From: Acanthochlamys bracteata
Taxonomy: Eukaryota; Streptophyta; Magnoliopsida; Pandanales; Velloziaceae
Length of the DNA stretch: 64,000 nucleotides
Direction: 5' to 3'
Assembly: GCA_019914995.1 (NCBI GenBank)
Contig: CM034132.1
Location: 2,916,501 to 2,980,500 of the forward strand
Position 1 is the stretch's first letter; each line of letters begins with the position of its first letter. Below, piece by piece: positions 37,994 through 64,000 of the stretch. The notes under the pieces were generated by a model. That model did no database searches, was not told the origin of the DNA, and worked only from the letters and a program-made list of their open reading frames with translations. The position numbers and the translations under genes were made by a program.

Positions 37994-39811
37994 GGCATTG
38001 TCCTTTCACTACTACCGCTGCTATATATATATCAGGTTGCTTTCATACCATGCATGCATATAGAGATGCGTATCGTTTGTTGGAGCTCTACTTCAGTGTT
38101 GGTGTACGTTCTTCTTTAGTAGTTTGAGAGATTTTTCTCATTATGTATGATAACGTCAACAGTTTATGATTATTATATATAATATTGGGCAGCGCGTTTT
38201 ACCCTATAAATTTATTTACAACCTTTCTCTTTGTTCTCTTTTGGAGTATTGAATTGAAGATAACAGTTCATTTTCAAATGAAATTGACGTCTACGATGAA
38301 CAACTTACTCTCCTGTTGGCGAGAGTCAGTGAGGAGAAAAAGGCTTGCTGCCAATTACTGACCGGGCTATAAGATGGCGCACGATCATAGAAAAAGCGGG
38401 AAGGGAAGAATCAATTGCAAGCTCTAAGGGAGAGAAATCAACACCTTAGTAAATGGCTTTTCTATAATTAGAATGATGATTTTCAGGTATAGTCTATCTC
38501 ACTTCAAAAATTACCTGAACCCAATTGAAGTTCAGATATTCAAAAGAAGAATTCATAACATGTGAAGCTAACTGGCCCTCGCTCCTTCAGCTCGACCCTA
38601 GCTCCTATCAGAAGTTAAATATTGGAACTCTTTCTGCGGTGACCTTAATAATTTAAAGCACATTTCAATTGCCACCGAATTTTAATTTTTCTTTCAAATT
38701 TTGAATTAAATACTTCAGATATTTCAATAATTACTCTGAACTTTATTTTCATATTTACAACAAATATTCCTTCCAGAATTTATACTTTAAACTTCATTTT
38801 ACTTGTTTCAATATTATTTTAAATTCTATTCTACCTCTATCTTTTACCAAACTTTACTTTCATAAAACTTTCATTCATATAATTAAAACACGTCCTTACA
38901 GAATTTGTAAAAACTTTGATTATGACATCAGCAACTGTAGGTTGCGAGCTTACAATTAGCTATTTTGCATGTACACTTACATTTCGAAAATTTGGATTTA
39001 CAGGAGTGACCCCAAACTCGGAATATATTCAGACAATCCTATCATGATATACATTTCCGTTAATTTACTAACACAAACCCTCTGTCCTCTGGATCTCATA
39101 TTTTGTTTTAGGATTGTCATATCATCAACTCTCCTAAAAGTAGCCATACAGCATTTGAGTCTTTATGTGAAAGTCTGGATGTTTTATGATTTTGCAACGG
39201 GTTACTCGAACAATCTTCTACTTGAATAAATGGCTTGGAAAAGGTTATCGGTACTAGAAGGTAGCCAGGGGCTCTTCATTCTCACATTCTATATTCAAGA
39301 TAGAATGCAAGTGAGTGCTCTTATAACCCACCTCACAGCCTCATTTCCACCGCCAACTGCTTGTAACAACTCTTTATCCTTAGCCTACAACATAGTCCAC
39401 ACGCTGATGTGCATCTGGAACAGGACATTTTTGTCATTGGAGATATAAGTTGAGAAATTTATTAAAAAAAATTGAATAAAACACCAATCTGTGAGCAACA
39501 AGCAAACTGGAGAGGTAATTAACGGTAACAAATAGGGCCAGGAGGACAAACCTTGCTGGTTAAAATCTGAAAAGCTGTTGCAACATGTGAATATGAAGAA
39601 AGTCACTTAATCCGCAGAGTTTCCTGTTCCGGCATACCGTAAAATCAACAAAAGATAAAACACAAGCACTACACTTCAGTAAAATTAAGAATACCTTATG
39701 CAGCGAAGATCTATGGCCGTTGAACAGACAAGATAAGAGCTAATGCATGTACAACTTTTGCAAGGACCTGCATCATTACATTATTACCCACGAATTTTTG
39801 GAGTCTGCATT
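37994..39811. other. Intergenic space between convergent RD22-like and POLQ
   Basis: Contains the 3' ends of two convergent genes and no further gene. Composition is mixed, with moderately AT-rich stretches. No repeat with clear ends was seen. Confidence 0.5.
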
Positions 39812-53578
<13,767 letters not shown>

Positions 53579-53773
53579 GGCGGACCGCCACCAATCGAGA
53601 GAATCAGGCGAGCCGCAGCGCTTTGCGTCGGTGAGAAAGAGAGAGAAAAAGGAGACTGTTTATTTAAAAATGAAAGAGAGCGAGCCAAAGTTCTTCAGCG
53701 AACATTTTGAACGCGGTGGCGATTTGGAAATTTGAATTTGAGAGAGAGAGAAATTCCAATGGACAGCAAAAAA

Positions 53774-53783
53774 TTTCCCCGCC
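53774..53783. promoter_or_regulatory. Possible E2F-like site before POLQ
   Basis: TTTCCCCGCC lies about 200 bases before the POLQ start codon (which reads leftward). It differs from the E2F consensus by one extra C, so it is weak. Confidence 0.2.
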
Positions 53784-53833
53784 GATTAAAAGACAAGAAA
53801 ACAAAAGGAGCACAGAATTAGGGGTGTTTACCG

Positions 53834-54554
53834 TAAGTGTGGTAATATATGATCCGATCTAAAAATTTAACCTAAAATTGATCTGTTTAATCAGGGTTAG
53901 GTTAGGGTTGAACGAATTTGATCCGGTTATTAAATAAGTCGATCCAGATTAATCCGAAATTGACTCATCAATCCGAAATGTTATTTTTGAAAAAATAATT
54001 CTTGATTTTTTCGTACCGTATAATAAAATATTGAAATAAAAATAATCGATAATAATTATTTACAAACTATTAAATTATATTGTATTTATAATTAATTATT
54101 TATTTTTATATTTTAGTAAAATAGTGTAAGATGAAAATTATAATATTATCGAAATTATTAATATGTATTTATAATTTTAAATTTCAGCTGTTATCATATA
54201 TTTTTAAAAGATAAAAATAATAATTTTTTTTTGAATATTTTAAAGACCAATAAAGACATTAAGGAATACATATTTTGTCGGACATAATTATATCTCGTCA
54301 GTAAAAATATCGTGCACCTTCATTCGAACTGATTTTATAATTTCGTTGAAGCTTAAAAATATATAATTAATAATTAATAATTTTAATTATTAAATTGGTC
54401 GATCCGAATTTGATCCGATTATTAGTAGGTTGGGTTAGGGTCGACAATTTTGACCCGTATAATTTCGTGAGTTGGGTTAAAGTTAAACGAATTTGATCCG
54501 GTTATTCAATGGATCGATCCAAAACCGACCCACCAACCCATATTGTCACCTCTA
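53834..54554. mobile_element. Non-autonomous hAT-like element, 8-bp target duplication
   Basis: Flanks GTTTACCG (53826-53833) and GTTTACCA (54555-54562) agree at 7 of 8 positions, the size expected for hAT elements. The ends taagtgtggtaatat and, on the opposite strand, tagaggtgacaatat agree at 10 of 15. The 721-bp interior has no transposase. Both arms carry inverted gatccg/cggatc words such as gaatttgatccggttatt, present in two places. It lies just upstream of the POLQ promoter. Confidence 0.65.
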
Positions 54555-54564
54555 GTTTACCAAC

Positions 54565-54800
54565 ACTCTAAATTCATTTTTTTTTAAACTTACTTTCAAT
54601 ATAAAATACATACAAAAATTAAAATAAAATTTTTTATTAATAAATTTTTTTTAAAAATTATTTTTAAAACTTACTATAAATATTAAATTAATATATAATT
54701 TTATTTTTTTAATATTTTTAACTTTTAATTTAATTTTTTAAATTGACTTTCGAAAAACTTACTCCACTCACTTTATCTACAAAATAAACACGCCCATAAC
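54565..54800. repeat. AT-rich MITE-like repeat copy
   Basis: Left edge acactctaaattcatttttt, right edge acaaaataaacacgcccata. On the opposite strand the right edge reads gggcgtgtttat, similar to the gggcttatttat end of the element at 20370. The core is A/T runs. Confidence 0.4.
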
Positions 54801-55234
54801 AAGATGATAGGTGGTACTAATCGCGTTTACTAGAAATGGGTACACTTTCCATTCCTTTTCTTTAATGGTCTATTTGAATTGAGAATAAATAAGAAAGTTA
54901 ATCGATCATTTTATTTTATTCTTATTTGACAATATTTTTATAAAAGTACTGAAAATAAAAATTATTTTTATTATTTTTATATACATAATAATTTGTTACA
55001 TCTTAATATAAAGTGTAAATGAAATTTAAGTTAAAAAATTAATCATACACATAGATATATATACTATTTTTCATACCTACAATAAATAATTATGTTTATT
55101 ATTTTTCTAACCAACTAATTTTAATTAGTAAAAGTTATTAAAAGTTAATCTCTTATTTTCACTAAATTTTATTCCTCATAATATGAATATAAAATTTTAA
55201 TATCCAATAAAAAAATTTCAGAATTTTAAAAATA

Positions 55235-55450
55235 TTAATGGGAATGTTTGAAATTACTTATTGAAAAAATAATTTTGGAAAAAAAAGGTATTTTGAAAAT
55301 TTTTTTAAAACGAACTTTATTTTTTTTACTTAATGTATAATTTTTTTGTACTATTAAAGTTTTTAAAAAAATTTTATATAATATTTTAGAAGCTTTATTA
55401 AAAAAATGAAATAAAAATTTGGGGAAAAAAAGCTCAACCAAATATGGCAA
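55235..55450. repeat. AT-rich MITE-like repeat copy
   Basis: Left edge gggaatgtttgaaattactt, right edge agctcaaccaaatatgg. The core is A/T runs. The low-complexity open frame on the minus strand here is not a gene. It directly precedes the 3' end of the kinesin locus. Confidence 0.4.
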
Positions 55451-55773
55451 TGCAACAGGTTTAAACCAAGCCACAAATCCATTATACAGTTCGCGTCTAC
55501 AACATTACAAGTTTAGATACAACATGTACAAAAAAGAGTAAAAAATCATTTCAGCTTGCGAAGAAGTTTCCCCAGGTTAAATAATCAGGAATGACCTCCT
55601 TAGAGACGGCAAGGAATGAATTATTCCAACAGGAATTGTCGAGTGATTAGGACATAGCACCAAAATGTGCCACAATCAATACCCAGACAATCACGGGGTG
55701 GACGACATAAGAAAGGCCAGAAGCTACCACCTTCTGAATGTCAGCTCCAGCAGATTTAGCAAGTGTTACAGCA

Positions 55774-63990
<8,217 letters not shown>

Positions 63991-64000
63991 CTAAACCATT

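Overview
This is a stretch of nuclear DNA from a eudicot plant. It has large AT-rich gaps, introns bounded by GT and AG, and gene families seen in land plants (YUCCA, OVATE, BURP, plant kinesin-13). I cannot name the species. Six protein-coding loci are supported. On the plus strand: a CHL1/DDX11-type DNA helicase (1264-6475), an OVATE family protein (13013-14164), a YUCCA flavin monooxygenase of the YUC2/YUC6 type (27533-29743) and an RD22-like BURP protein (36938-37993). On the minus strand: DNA polymerase theta (TEBICHI/POLQ, 39812-53578, 26 exons) and a kinesin-13B-like gene that runs off the right edge (55774-63990).

Layout. From 1 to 14 kb: AT-rich leader, CHL1 with a perfect E2F-type site just before its ATG, a 6.5 kb gap, then the intronless OFP gene with a TATA box. 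From 14 to 27 kb: gene-free and mostly AT-rich, with many short repeats of one or a few MITE-like families, one inverted-ended element and a less AT-rich block I cannot classify. From 27 to 38 kb: YUC6-like and RD22-like genes in the same orientation. Between them lie a CACTA-type MITE with an intact target duplication and a hAT-like element. From 39.8 to 53.6 kb: POLQ, which joins into one open frame of 2224 codons. From 53.8 to 55.5 kb: another hAT-like element and AT-rich repeats. From 55.8 kb to the end: the kinesin-13B locus, with a complete but degraded Ty1/copia element (59247-63034) inserted antisense in one intron and flanked by a TAATT duplication.

How the genes relate. CHL1 and POLQ both act in genome maintenance (sister-chromatid cohesion and replication-associated repair; theta-mediated end joining), but they are about 33 kb apart and nothing suggests co-regulation beyond a possible shared E2F link. 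YUC6-like and RD22-like are neighbours here, as I recall their Arabidopsis counterparts being, so this is probably an old syntenic pair. The most notable anomaly is the kinesin-13B locus. It shows three separate single-base frame offsets and a changed residue in the nucleotide-binding RxRP motif, while POLQ and CHL1 on the same contig are fully open. That points to pseudogene decay, or to local base-calling errors. I found no defence island, gene cluster or other undescribed system; the unusual content is mobile-element structure and the kinesin lesions.
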